A stretch of 64,000 nt of DNA from NCBI RefSeq assembly GCF_003952165.1, contig NZ_RXFT01000015.1, forward strand, positions 62,001 through 126,000, read 5' to 3'. Of the stretch, positions 52,758-61,370 are shown piece after piece. Every line of letters begins with the position of its first letter. Position 1 is the first letter of the stretch. A program made the translations under genes and the position numbers. This DNA comes from Variovorax guangxiensis. GTDB taxonomy: Bacteria > Pseudomonadota > Gammaproteobacteria > Burkholderiales > Burkholderiaceae_C. Below the pieces are notes generated by a model, which was not told the origin of the DNA, did not search any database, and was given only the letters and a program-made list of their open reading frames with translations.

Positions 52758-53747
52758 ATGAAAAGCGATCTTCAATGGATGCAGGCGCAGGTCGTCGCTC
52801 TGCGCGACGTGACGCCCACCGTGCGCGAGTTCGAACTGCGCCCCGAGAGCGGATTCGCCGCGCCCCATGAACCCGGCGCCCACCTCCAGGTGCAGGTGCT
52901 CACGGCGCAGGGCAGGGTGCAGACGCGCTCCTACTCGCTGGTGGGCGAGGGCGACGGCCGCTGCTGGCGCATCGCCGTCAAGCGTCTGGACGACGGCCGC
53001 GGAGGCTCGCTCGCGATGTGGCGGCTCGCGGTGGGCGACCGCCTGCAGGTGAGCGCGCCGCAGAACCACTTTCCGCTCGACCTGTCGGCCCCGGGCTACC
53101 TGCTGGTGGCCGGCGGCATCGGCATCACCCCGCTGGTGCTGATGGCGCAGCGGCTGGCCGCGCATGCGAAGCGCACCGGCGTGCCGGTGAAGATGCTCTA
53201 CGGCGCTCGCAACGCCGACGAGTTCGGCTACCTCCCGCACCTGCGCGAGGCGCTGGGAGACGAAGGCGTCGAAGCCCACGAGGGTGCAGCACCCATCGAC
53301 TTCGCAGCCGCCATCGCCGCGCTGCCGCCCGGCGCCCAGCTCTACACCTGCGGCCCGGTGCCGATGCTCGAGGCCCTCAAGCGCGCCTGGCAGGCGGCGG
53401 GCCGTCCCATCGCCGACCTGCGTTTCGAGACCTTCGGCAGCAGCGGCCGGCTGGCCACGCAGTCCTTCGAGGTGCGCATTCCGCGCCACGACCTGACCAT
53501 CACCGTGCCTGCCGACTGCACGCTGCTCGATGCGCTCGATGCGGCGGGCGTACAGACGCTCTCGGACTGCAGGCGCGGCGAATGCGGCCTGTGCGCCATG
53601 GACGTGATCGCCGTCGACGGCGAGGTCGACCACCGCGACGTGTTCCTCAGCGAGCACGAGAAAAAATCGACCACCCGCATCTGCGCCTGCGTGTCGCGCG
53701 CCGTGGGCACGCTCACCCTCGATTCCGCCTACCGCGCCGACAGCTGA
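52758..53747 (+). CDS. vanB: Vanillate O-demethylase reductase subunit (FMN, [2Fe-2S])
   Basis: A 329-residue electron-transfer protein passing electrons from NADH to VanA. The ferredoxin-reductase half has the flavin motif RSYSLVG (residues 57-63) and nucleotide motif GGIGITP (119-125) with TCGPVPMLEALK; the C-terminal plant-type [2Fe-2S] domain has Cys271, Cys276 and Cys279 in CRRGECGLC plus Cys309 or Cys311. This reductase could in principle also serve the split Rieske oxygenase, which has no reductase gene of its own, but it lies 42 kb away. The stop is followed by tandem hairpins. Confidence 0.94.
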   Translation: MKSDLQWMQAQVVALRDVTPTVREFELRPESGFAAPHEPGAHLQVQVLTAQGRVQTRSYSLVGEGDGRCWRIAVKRLDDGRGGSLAMWRLAVGDRLQVSAPQNHFPLDLSAPGYLLVAGGIGITPLVLMAQRLAAHAKRTGVPVKMLYGARNADEFGYLPHLREALGDEGVEAHEGAAPIDFAAAIAALPPGAQLYTCGPVPMLEALKRAWQAAGRPIADLRFETFGSSGRLATQSFEVRIPRHDLTITVPADCTLLDALDAAGVQTLSDCRRGECGLCAMDVIAVDGEVDHRDVFLSEHEKKSTTRICACVSRAVGTLTLDSAYRADS

Positions 53748-53753
53748 TGCAAG

Positions 53754-53797
53754 CGGCCCGTGACGGGCCGAAGACTGCCTTGCGCGATGATCGCGCA
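53754..53797 (+). terminator. Two tandem hairpins after vanB
   Basis: CGGCCCG-TGA-CGGGCCG (53754-53770) and TGCGCGA-TGA-TCGCGCA (53781-53797) are both perfect 7-bp stems with 3-nt loops. No long T-run follows, but the pair lies just after the vanB stop and before livK, where transcription should end. The second stem could also be a protein-binding palindrome for the ABC operon. Confidence 0.55.
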
Positions 53798-53923
53798 GTT
53801 CATTTGTCAATCGCGCAACAAAGGTCAGCGACTGTGGCCGGCTAGGTGATTGCCTGCTGCGCCGGATGTTGCAAAGTGTTGAAAATAGCCCCGGTTCGCG
53901 TTCCGCCCCTCTAAGGAAAACAC

Positions 53924-55096
53924 ATGCAAAGACGCCATCTCATCCAGACCGCCGCCCTGTCGGCTCTTGCACTTTCGATGTCGCTGGCCAGTGCCCAGGA
54001 CAACAAGTTCAAGATCGGCCTGATCCTTCCGATGACGGGCCAGTCGGCCTCCACGGGCCGCCAGATCGAAGCCGCCGCGCGCCTGTACATGGCCCAGAAC
54101 GGCGACACCGTGGCCGGCAAGAAGGTGGAGCTCATCGTCAAGGACGACACCGGCCTGCCCGACGTGACCAAGCGCCTGGCTCAGGAGCTGGTGGTGAACG
54201 ACAAGGTCAACGTGCTGGCCGGCTTCGGCCTGACGCCCCTGGCACTCGCCGTGGCGCCCATCGCCACCCAGTCGAAGACGCCCGAAGTCGTGATGGCCGC
54301 CGCCACGTCGAGCATCACCGAGGCATCGCCCTACATCGTCCGTTCGAGCTTCACGCTGCCGCAGGTGTCGGTGGCCATGGGCGACTGGGCGCCGAAGAAC
54401 GGCGTGAAGACCGTGGTGACGCTGGTGGCCGACTACGGCCCCGGCAACGACGCCGAGAAGTTCTTCACCGAGCGCTTCCAGCTCAACGGCGGCAAGGTGC
54501 TCGACAAGCTGCGCGTGCCGCTGCGCAACCCCGACTTCGCTCCCTTCCTGCAGAAGGTGCGCGACGTGAAGCCCGACGCGCTCTTCGTCTTCGTGCCCTC
54601 GGGCGCCGGCGCCGCGGTGATGAAGCAGTTCCTGGAGCGCGGCATGGACAAGGCCGGCATCCGCATGATCGCCACCGGCGACGTGACCGACGACGACCAG
54701 CTCAACGACATGGGCGACGGCGCGCTGGGCGTGGTCACCTCGCACCACTACTCGGCCGCGCACCCCTCGGCGCTGAACAGGAAGTTCGTCGAGGCCTTCG
54801 AGAAGGCCAACCCCAAGATGCGTCCCAACTTCATGGCCGTGGGCGGCTATGACGGCATGCGCGTCATCTATGAAGCGCTCAAGGCCACCAAGGGCCAGGG
54901 CGGCGGCGAGGCGCTGCTGGCGGCCATGAAGGGCCAGGTCTTCGAGAGCCCGCGCGGCCAGGTGCTGATCGACGCGCAGACCCGCGACATCGTGCAGGAC
55001 GTGTACCTGCGCAAGGTCGAGAAGAAGGACGGGCAGCTCTACAACGTCGAATTCGACGTGATCAAGGGCGTCAAGGACCCGGGCAAAGCCAAGTAA
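53924..55096 (+). CDS. livK: Branched-chain-amino-acid-type ABC transporter substrate-binding protein
   Basis: A 390-residue periplasmic protein of the LivK/Leu-Ile-Val-binding family. Signal peptide (QTAALSALALSMSLASA), then FKIGLILPMTGQSASTGRQIEAAARLY, KDDTGLPDVTKRLAQELV, VAGFGLTPLALAVAPIA and a second lobe with GAAVMKQFLERGMDKAGIRMIATGDVTDDDQL. Such proteins bind amino acids, but also aromatics, urea and other acids; placed next to vanAB, a lignin-derived aromatic acid is possible. A 153-nt gap with a long inverted repeat separates it from livH. Confidence 0.94.
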   Translation: MQRRHLIQTAALSALALSMSLASAQDNKFKIGLILPMTGQSASTGRQIEAAARLYMAQNGDTVAGKKVELIVKDDTGLPDVTKRLAQELVVNDKVNVLAGFGLTPLALAVAPIATQSKTPEVVMAAATSSITEASPYIVRSSFTLPQVSVAMGDWAPKNGVKTVVTLVADYGPGNDAEKFFTERFQLNGGKVLDKLRVPLRNPDFAPFLQKVRDVKPDALFVFVPSGAGAAVMKQFLERGMDKAGIRMIATGDVTDDDQLNDMGDGALGVVTSHHYSAAHPSALNRKFVEAFEKANPKMRPNFMAVGGYDGMRVIYEALKATKGQGGGEALLAAMKGQVFESPRGQVLIDAQTRDIVQDVYLRKVEKKDGQLYNVEFDVIKGVKDPGKAK

Positions 55097-55107
55097 TACG
55101 GGATCGG

Positions 55108-55218
55108 GCAGCCGAACGCAGAAGTCGCGAAGGTTCCGCGAAAGTCGCAGAAGGAAACCAAAGATGGTTTTCTCTGCGACTTTCGCGTAGTTTTTGTCTT
55201 CCTTCTGCGTTCGGCTGT
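55108..55218. repeat. Long imperfect inverted repeat, copy 2
   Basis: About 111 nt, homologous to the element at 42505-42636. The outer arm GCAGCCGAACGCAGAAG pairs with CTTCTGCGTTCGGCTG, and an inner arm GCGAAAGTCGCAGAAGGAAACC (in two stretches) pairs with GGTTTTCTCTGCGACTTTCGC. It lies entirely between livK and livH and begins 11 nt after the livK stop. Confidence 0.8.
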
Positions 55219-55249
55219 GCGCTTTCGCGACTGCATCGAAGACCCTCGC

Positions 55250-56122
55250 ATGCTCACCATTCTTTTCGACGGCATCGCCTACGGCATGCTGCTGTTCGTG
55301 CTCGCCGTCGGCCTGGCCGTGACGCTGGGGCTGATGAACTTCATCAACCTCGCGCACGGCGCCTTCGCCATGGCGGGCGGTTATCTCACGGTGTTCGCCA
55401 TGCAGAAGCTGGGCGTGCCATTCCTGGCGTGCCTGCCGCTCGCTTTCATCGTCGTCGCGCTGGCCGGCGCGGTGCTGGAGCGCACGCTCTACCGCCCGAT
55501 GTACGGCAAGCCGCACCTCGACCAGGTGCTGTTCTCCATCGGCCTGGCCTTCATGGCGGTGGCGGCGGTCGATTACTTCGTGGGCTCGTCGCAGCAGAAC
55601 GTGCAGCTGCCCGAATGGCTGCGCGGCCGCACCGAGATCGGCGACGGCGCGCTGCTGCTGGGCATGGGGCACTACCGGCTCTTCATCATCGGCGTGTGCG
55701 CGGTGCTCACGGTGGTGCTGCAGCTCATTCTTTCGAAGACGCGCTTCGGCAGCCGGCTGCGCGCGGCGGTCGACGACCCGCGCGTGGCGGCGGGGCTGGG
55801 CATCAACGTGAACGTCGTGTTCCTGCTGACCTTCGCGGTGGGCTCGGGCCTGGCGGGGCTGGGCGGCGCGCTGGGCGCGGAGATTCTGGGGCTCGACCCG
55901 ACCTTCCCGCTCAAGTACATGATCTATTTCCTGATCGTGGTGTCCGTTGGCGGCACCTCGTCGATCACCGGGCCGCTCGCGGCGGCGCTGCTGCTGGGCA
56001 TCGCCGACGTGGCGGGCAAGTACTTCATTCCGAAGATGGGCGCGTTCACCGTCTACCTGCTGATGATCCTGATCCTGATGTGGCGCCCGCAAGGCCTCTT
56101 CACGCGCAAGGGAGGACGCTGA
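55250..56122 (+). CDS. livH: Branched-chain-amino-acid-type ABC transporter permease LivH
   Basis: A 290-residue inner-membrane permease with about eight hydrophobic segments. LivH landmarks are GLAVTLGLMNFINLAHGAFAMAGGYLTV at the start, LERTLYRPMYGKPHLDQVLFSIGLAFMAVA in the middle, RAAVDDPRVAAGLGINVNVVF (the EAA-like coupling region) and GGTSSITGPLAAALLLG. ATG 55250 is chosen by homology; codons upstream lie in the inverted repeat. The stop (56122) abuts the livM start, so the two are tightly linked. Confidence 0.95.
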   Translation: MLTILFDGIAYGMLLFVLAVGLAVTLGLMNFINLAHGAFAMAGGYLTVFAMQKLGVPFLACLPLAFIVVALAGAVLERTLYRPMYGKPHLDQVLFSIGLAFMAVAAVDYFVGSSQQNVQLPEWLRGRTEIGDGALLLGMGHYRLFIIGVCAVLTVVLQLILSKTRFGSRLRAAVDDPRVAAGLGINVNVVFLLTFAVGSGLAGLGGALGAEILGLDPTFPLKYMIYFLIVVSVGGTSSITGPLAAALLLGIADVAGKYFIPKMGAFTVYLLMILILMWRPQGLFTRKGGR

Positions 56123-57124
56123 ATGAGCACGCCTCTTCCCGTCGTCGCCGATTTCCAGTCGGCCCTGCTGCGCAAGGCGCGCTGGCGCCCGCTCGAATTC
56201 GTGGTCTGGGCCGCGGCCTTCGCGCTGCCGCTGGTGATGCCCTCGCACTCGCTGCTGGTCAACGAGATCGCCATCGTCGCGCTGTTCGCGATGTCGCTCG
56301 ACCTGATCCTGGGCTACACCGGCATCGTGTCGCTGGGCCATGCCGCCTTCTTCGGCTTCGGCGCCTATGCCGCGGCGCTGTTCGCCAAGCTTGTGATGCC
56401 CGACCCGACCGTGGGCCTGCTCTTCGCAACCGTGCTGGCCGCGCTGCTGGGCATGGTGGCGAGCGTGACGATCCTGCGCGGCAGCGACCTCACGCGGCTG
56501 ATGGTCACGCTGGGCACGGCGCTGCTGCTGCTCGAACTCGCCAACAAGCTCGACTGGCTCACCGGCGGCGCCGACGGTCTGCAGGGCGTGGTGATGGGGC
56601 CGGTGCTCGGCATGTTCGAGTTCGACCTCTACGGCCGCACGGCCGCCTGGTATTCGCTGGCGGTGATGCTGGTGCTGTTCCTGCTCATGCGCCGCCTCGT
56701 GCATTCGCCCTTCGGCGCCACGCTCAAGGCGATCCGCGACAACCGGCTGCGTGCCATGGCCATCGGCATTCCGGTGGTGTCGCGGCTGGTGGTGATCTAC
56801 ACCGTGGCGGCCGGCATCGCCGGCGCGGCCGGCGCACTGCTCGCGCAGACCACCGGCTTCGCCTCGCTCGACGTGCTGGCCTTCGACCGTTCGGCCGACG
56901 TGCTGCTGATGCTGGTCATCGGCGGCGTGGGCTGGCTCTATGGCGGCGTGGCGGGCGCCATCGTCTTCAAGCTGCTGCAGACCTGGCTCTCGGCCGTGAC
57001 GCCGCAATACTGGATGTTCTGGATCGGCCTGATCCTGGTGCTGCTGGTGCTGGTCGGGCGCGACCGGCTGCTCAAGCCCTGGACCTGGATCGGCGCAGGC
57101 GGCAAGAAAGGCGGTGCGGCATGA
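56123..57124 (+). CDS. livM: Branched-chain-amino-acid-type ABC transporter permease LivM
   Basis: A 333-residue inner-membrane permease with about nine hydrophobic segments. LivM features are LLVNEIAIVALFAMSLDLILGYTGIVSLGHAAFFGFGAYAAALF, GSDLTRLMVTLGTALLLLELANKLDWLTGGADGLQGV, and FGATLKAIRDNRLRAMAIGIPVV, the loop that contacts the ATPase. It overlaps livG by four bases (ATGA) and starts immediately after the livH stop. Together with livH it forms the membrane pore. The N-terminal ~25 residues before the first helix are polar and cytoplasmic. Confidence 0.96.
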   Translation: MSTPLPVVADFQSALLRKARWRPLEFVVWAAAFALPLVMPSHSLLVNEIAIVALFAMSLDLILGYTGIVSLGHAAFFGFGAYAAALFAKLVMPDPTVGLLFATVLAALLGMVASVTILRGSDLTRLMVTLGTALLLLELANKLDWLTGGADGLQGVVMGPVLGMFEFDLYGRTAAWYSLAVMLVLFLLMRRLVHSPFGATLKAIRDNRLRAMAIGIPVVSRLVVIYTVAAGIAGAAGALLAQTTGFASLDVLAFDRSADVLLMLVIGGVGWLYGGVAGAIVFKLLQTWLSAVTPQYWMFWIGLILVLLVLVGRDRLLKPWTWIGAGGKKGGAA

Positions 57125-57883
57125 GCGAAACCGTGCTTTCCACTCACGGCCTGGTGATGCGCTTCGGCGGCATCACCGCCACCAACAACGTGTCGATGGA
57201 ACTCAGGCGCGGCGCGCGCCATGCGCTCATCGGCCCCAACGGCGCGGGCAAGACCACGCTCATCAACCAGCTCACCGGCGTGCTCACGCCCACCGAGGGC
57301 CGCATCACGCTGATGGGCGAGGACATCACCTCGCTCGCGCCGCACAAGCGCGTGGCGCGCGGGCTGGTGCGCACCTTCCAGATCAACCAGCTCTTCGACT
57401 CCATGACGCCGCTCGAAACGCTCGCGCTGGTGGTGTCGCAGCACCAGGGCGCGGGCGCGCAATGGTGGAAGCCGCTGGGCTCGAGCAAGGCCATCGCCGA
57501 GCGCGCGGCTCAACTGCTGGAGCAGTTCCACCTGAGCGACGTGGCACAGCAGCAGGTGAAGCACCTGGCCTACGGCAAGCGCCGCCTGCTCGAAATCGCG
57601 ATCGCGCTGGCGTGCGAGCCGCGCGTGCTGCTGCTGGACGAGCCGGTGGCGGGCGTGCCCGCCGGCGAGCGCGAGGAGTTGCTGCAGACCGTGGCCGCGC
57701 TGCCGGCCGACGTGTCGGTGCTGCTGATCGAGCACGACATGGACCTGGTGTTCAGCTTCGCCGACCGCATGACGGTGCTGGTCAACGGCACCCTGCTGAC
57801 CGAGGGCGACCCCGAGACCATCGCCAACGATCCGAAGGTGAAGGAGGTCTATCTGGGCCATGGCACGGCAACGGAGGCGGCAC

Positions 57884-57891
<8 letters not shown>
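57121..57891 (+). CDS. livG: Branched-chain-amino-acid-type ABC transporter ATPase LivG
   Basis: A 256-residue ABC ATPase of the LivG type. Walker A is GPNGAGKTT (residues ~39-47) and Walker B is VLLLDEPVAGV, with the H-loop histidine in LLIEHDMD. The signature motif is the degenerate LAYGKRRLLEIA seen in LivG rather than LSGGQ. It starts with ATG overlapping the livM stop and ends 8 nt inside livF, so all four transport genes are coupled. It powers the transporter together with LivF. Confidence 0.96.
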
Positions 57892-58588
<697 letters not shown>

Positions 58589-58604
58589 CCGGAAGCTTTT
58601 TCTC

Positions 58605-59345
58605 TCAGATGGCGCAGCCATCGGGCCCGCAGGCCGGCGCCGAGGCGTCCGTGGCTGCCGGGGCCGGCTTCGATGCCCCGGCCACGTTCGCAAGCTGCGC
58701 CTTCCAATCGTCCGCACGACCGAGCCAGGGACCGATGTCGACGCGGCCGGCGCTGCCGTCGGGCTGCACCAGCACGAAGGTGGGAAAGCCCTGGCCGCCC
58801 GCGCGCTGCAGGAATTGGCGGCTCTCGGCGATGTGGCGCGAGGTGGCTTCCCCCGACTGGCGCTCGAAAGCCGATGCGAAGGCCTGTGCGTCGAAGCCGA
58901 GTTCGGCGGCGATCGCCTTCAGCACTTTCACATCGGCGATGCGGCGGCCATCGACGTAGTGCGCGCGCTGCAGGGCGTGGATCATGTCCAGCCCGCCGCC
59001 CGGGCGCAGCGACTCGGCCGCGAGGACGGCGGTGGTCGGCGGCTCGGAATCCATCACCGCGCCGGTGTCGCGCAGCAGTCCCTCGAAGTAGCGCTCGCCG
59101 AAGGGCTGGCCGGTCATCTCGGCGATGCGGTGGTCGTGCGGCAGCACGTATTCGCGCCACTGCGGCGTGATCGGCCGGCGGTTGGCGCCGGTCATCATGC
59201 CGCCGCCGTGGAACTCGACCTTCAGGCCCGGCACCTCGCGCGCCGCATCGACCAGCGGCGCGGCGGCATAGCACCAGCCGCACAGCGGGTCGAAGATGTA
59301 GTGCAGCGTCGCGCCTGCGCCTTGTGCGTCGTTCACTGCGGCCAT
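58605..59345 (-). CDS. DsbA-family thioredoxin-like oxidoreductase (cytoplasmic), with C-terminal CGPDGC
   Basis: A 246-residue thioredoxin-like protein. The active site is CGWC (residues 22-25) in IFDPLCGWCYAAAPLV, followed by the helical insertion (IHALQRAHYVDGRRIADVKVL) and the cis-proline segment GGQGFPTFVLVQ. No signal peptide is present, unlike true DsbA, so it resembles cytosolic FrnE/2-hydroxychromene-isomerase-like members. An odd feature is the C-terminus PACGPDGCAI, with a second cysteine pair (Cys239, Cys244). It overlaps the MBL-fold gene by 13 nt, so the two are coupled. Confidence 0.88.
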   Translation of the reverse strand: MAAVNDAQGAGATLHYIFDPLCGWCYAAAPLVDAAREVPGLKVEFHGGGMMTGANRRPITPQWREYVLPHDHRIAEMTGQPFGERYFEGLLRDTGAVMDSEPPTTAVLAAESLRPGGGLDMIHALQRAHYVDGRRIADVKVLKAIAAELGFDAQAFASAFERQSGEATSRHIAESRQFLQRAGGQGFPTFVLVQPDGSAGRVDIGPWLGRADDWKAQLANVAGASKPAPAATDASAPACGPDGCAI

Positions 59346-60232
59346 TTCATTTCTCCCTTGATGACCTTCGCGCCGAGTTCCAGCGAGGAGGCGTCTTCCA
59401 GCTTCGGGTAGCGCTTCTTCATCGCGGCGATGAGCGCGCCCGAGTCCTTGGCCTTGGCGGCTTCGACTTCGAAGGCCTTCAGGTAATCGCGCGTGAACTT
59501 CACCGAAGCGAGCGAGTAGGGCGCGCTGCCGTTCGCGTTCGGCAGGTAGTGGCCGGGCACCACGGTCTTCGGGTGCAGCGCCTCGATGCGGCCCAGCGTC
59601 CTGATCCAGTCGCGGCGCGACTCGGGCGTCTGCGTGTCGGCCACCCACACGTGGATGTTTGCCGAGACGGGGATGCCGCCGACCACCGCCTTCAGCGAGG
59701 GAATCCAAGCGAAGCTGCGTTCGGGCGTGGGGCCGTCGAGGCCTACGACCTGGATCTTGCGGCCCTCCAGCTCGATGCTGTCGCCGGCCAGCGGCTGCGG
59801 CACCACCAGTGCCTTGGGCGCGTTGTCCTTCAGGACCGGGCCCCAGTGCGCGAGCTTGCCGTCCTTGGAGGCCTGGATGGCGGCCACGGTCTGCGGCGTG
59901 GCGACGATCTTCGCGTCGGGGAAGGCGGCCTGGATCACGTCGAGGCCGAAGTAGTAGTCGGGGTCGCTGTGGCTGATGTAGACCGTGGTGAGCTTCTTGC
60001 CCGTGGCCTTGATCTTCTGCACCAGCGCCTCGGCGTCGTTGCGCTGGAACTGGGCGTCGATGAGCACCGCGTCGGTCTGGCCGGTGACGATCTCGGAGGA
60101 GACGGGGAACATCGACTTCGCGCCGGGGTTGTACACCTCGAGCTTGAGCGGCTGGGCGGCCTGGGCGGCGAGCGGCGCGGCGAGACCGAAGGTGACGGCG
60201 AGGGCGGAGGAGAGGAGGGCTCTGCGGAACAT
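59333..60232 (-). CDS. Exported metallo-beta-lactamase-fold protein with altered metal motif
   Basis: A 299-residue protein with a signal peptide (MFRRALLSSALAVTFGLAAPLAAQA). The MBL-fold core is clear (DAVLIDAQFQRNDAEALV, TTVYISHSDPDYYFGLDVIQ, VVPGHYLPN). The usual HxHxDH motif is changed to His88-Ser-Asp90-Pro-Asp92-Tyr93: the second His is Asp and the final His is Tyr. The fold therefore probably keeps one metal at most or binds a different one. It could be a periplasmic hydrolase or sulfur-handling protein; function unknown. It runs 13 nt into the DsbA-like gene downstream. Confidence 0.85.
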   Translation of the reverse strand: MFRRALLSSALAVTFGLAAPLAAQAAQPLKLEVYNPGAKSMFPVSSEIVTGQTDAVLIDAQFQRNDAEALVQKIKATGKKLTTVYISHSDPDYYFGLDVIQAAFPDAKIVATPQTVAAIQASKDGKLAHWGPVLKDNAPKALVVPQPLAGDSIELEGRKIQVVGLDGPTPERSFAWIPSLKAVVGGIPVSANIHVWVADTQTPESRRDWIRTLGRIEALHPKTVVPGHYLPNANGSAPYSLASVKFTRDYLKAFEVEAAKAKDSGALIAAMKKRYPKLEDASSLELGAKVIKGEMKWPQ

Positions 60233-60354
60233 GAAAACGGACTTTCTATGCGTGTGTGGATGGGTGACAGCGCTGAATGCCTTGAATATTAGGTTGCGCG
60301 AATCGAAACAAAAACCCGACGATCCACAACGAATAGTTTCCTAATTCGGTCGAA

Positions 60355-61257
60355 TCAGTCCGTGGCACGGCGTTCCAGATGCGCCACCAGCAGCTGCGCA
60401 GAGGGCGACAGTTCCGTGTCGCCCCGGAAGCAGATCGCGAAGCGCCGCCGCGCCCAGGCGTCGGTCAGCGGCATCAGCCGCAGCCCGAAGGCTTCGGCGA
60501 AGGGCCGCGCCACTTCGGCCGGCACCACGCTGATCGCCAACCCGGCGCGCACCACGCGCAGCGCAGCGTCGAAGTTGGACACCAGCACCCGGTAGACCAG
60601 CGGCTTGCCCGCCACCGCCGCCTCGCGCGCCAGCATCAATTGCACGGCGCTCAGCGCCGGCATGCCGACGAATTCGTGGTCCAGCACCTGCTCGAAGCGC
60701 ACGCTCTCGCGCTGCGCAACCGGGTGGGAGGGATGCGCCACGATGGCGAGGTGGTCGCAGCGGTAGTCGCGACGCTCCAGGCCCTCGAGGTCGGCCGCGT
60801 CCCAGCACAGGCCGATGGAGGCGCTGCCCTCGCGAATGCCGCGCACGATCTCGGGGCTCACGCGCTCTTCCATGTCCACGCGGATGTTGCGGTGCGCCGG
60901 GTCCTGCAGGAAGTCGGCCACGTCCTCGGCCAGCGACTCGGCCATGACCGATGCCGAGGCGAGGATGCGCACGTGCCCGCGCACGCCGCCCGCATACGCC
61001 GCCATGTCGCGCTCGATGCGGTTCACGCTGCCGAGCATCGCGCGGGCGTGCTCCAGCAGCGTCTCCCCGGCAGGCGTGGGCACCACGCCCCGGCGCTTGC
61101 GCAGCAGCAGCGGCGTGCCGACGGTTTCCTCCAGCTGGGCCAGCCGCTTGCTGATGGCCGAGCCGACGATGGCGGCCTGTTCGCCGGCGCGCGCGATGCT
61201 GCGCGTTTCGCAAACGGCCACGAAGAGCCGCAGGGTGGTCAGGTCGAGGTCTCTCAT
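60355..61257 (-). CDS. LysR-family transcriptional regulator
   Basis: A 300-residue LysR-type regulator. The N-terminal helix-turn-helix is TTLRLFVAVCETRSIARAGEQAAIVGSAISKRLAQLEETVGTPLLLRKRRGVVPTPAGETLL; the effector domain begins at RGHVRILASASVMAESLAEDVADFL and includes PVAQRESVRFEQVLDHEFVGMP. It is divergent from the HMG-CoA-lyase/CoA-transferase/Bug operon across a 113-nt gap, so it probably activates that operon in response to its substrate. The gap is AT-rich with repeated TTCTGGAA/TTCCA-type half-sites but no single clear operator. Confidence 0.92.
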   Translation of the reverse strand: MRDLDLTTLRLFVAVCETRSIARAGEQAAIVGSAISKRLAQLEETVGTPLLLRKRRGVVPTPAGETLLEHARAMLGSVNRIERDMAAYAGGVRGHVRILASASVMAESLAEDVADFLQDPAHRNIRVDMEERVSPEIVRGIREGSASIGLCWDAADLEGLERRDYRCDHLAIVAHPSHPVAQRESVRFEQVLDHEFVGMPALSAVQLMLAREAAVAGKPLVYRVLVSNFDAALRVVRAGLAISVVPAEVARPFAEAFGLRLMPLTDAWARRRFAICFRGDTELSPSAQLLVAHLERRATD

Positions 61258-61370
61258 GATGTTCCGTTCTGGAATCGGATGGCTTCCAAAATATACCTTC
61301 TGGATCGAATTGGAACTCCTACCATCGGTGCCCTAGCCTGGATCACCCAGCATCACCACGGAGACAAGAC

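Noticed and set aside
53825..57007. A 1060-residue minus-strand open frame across livK, livH and livM
   Set aside because: Histidine/glutamine/arginine-rich, without domains, and antisense to three well-recognised transport genes.
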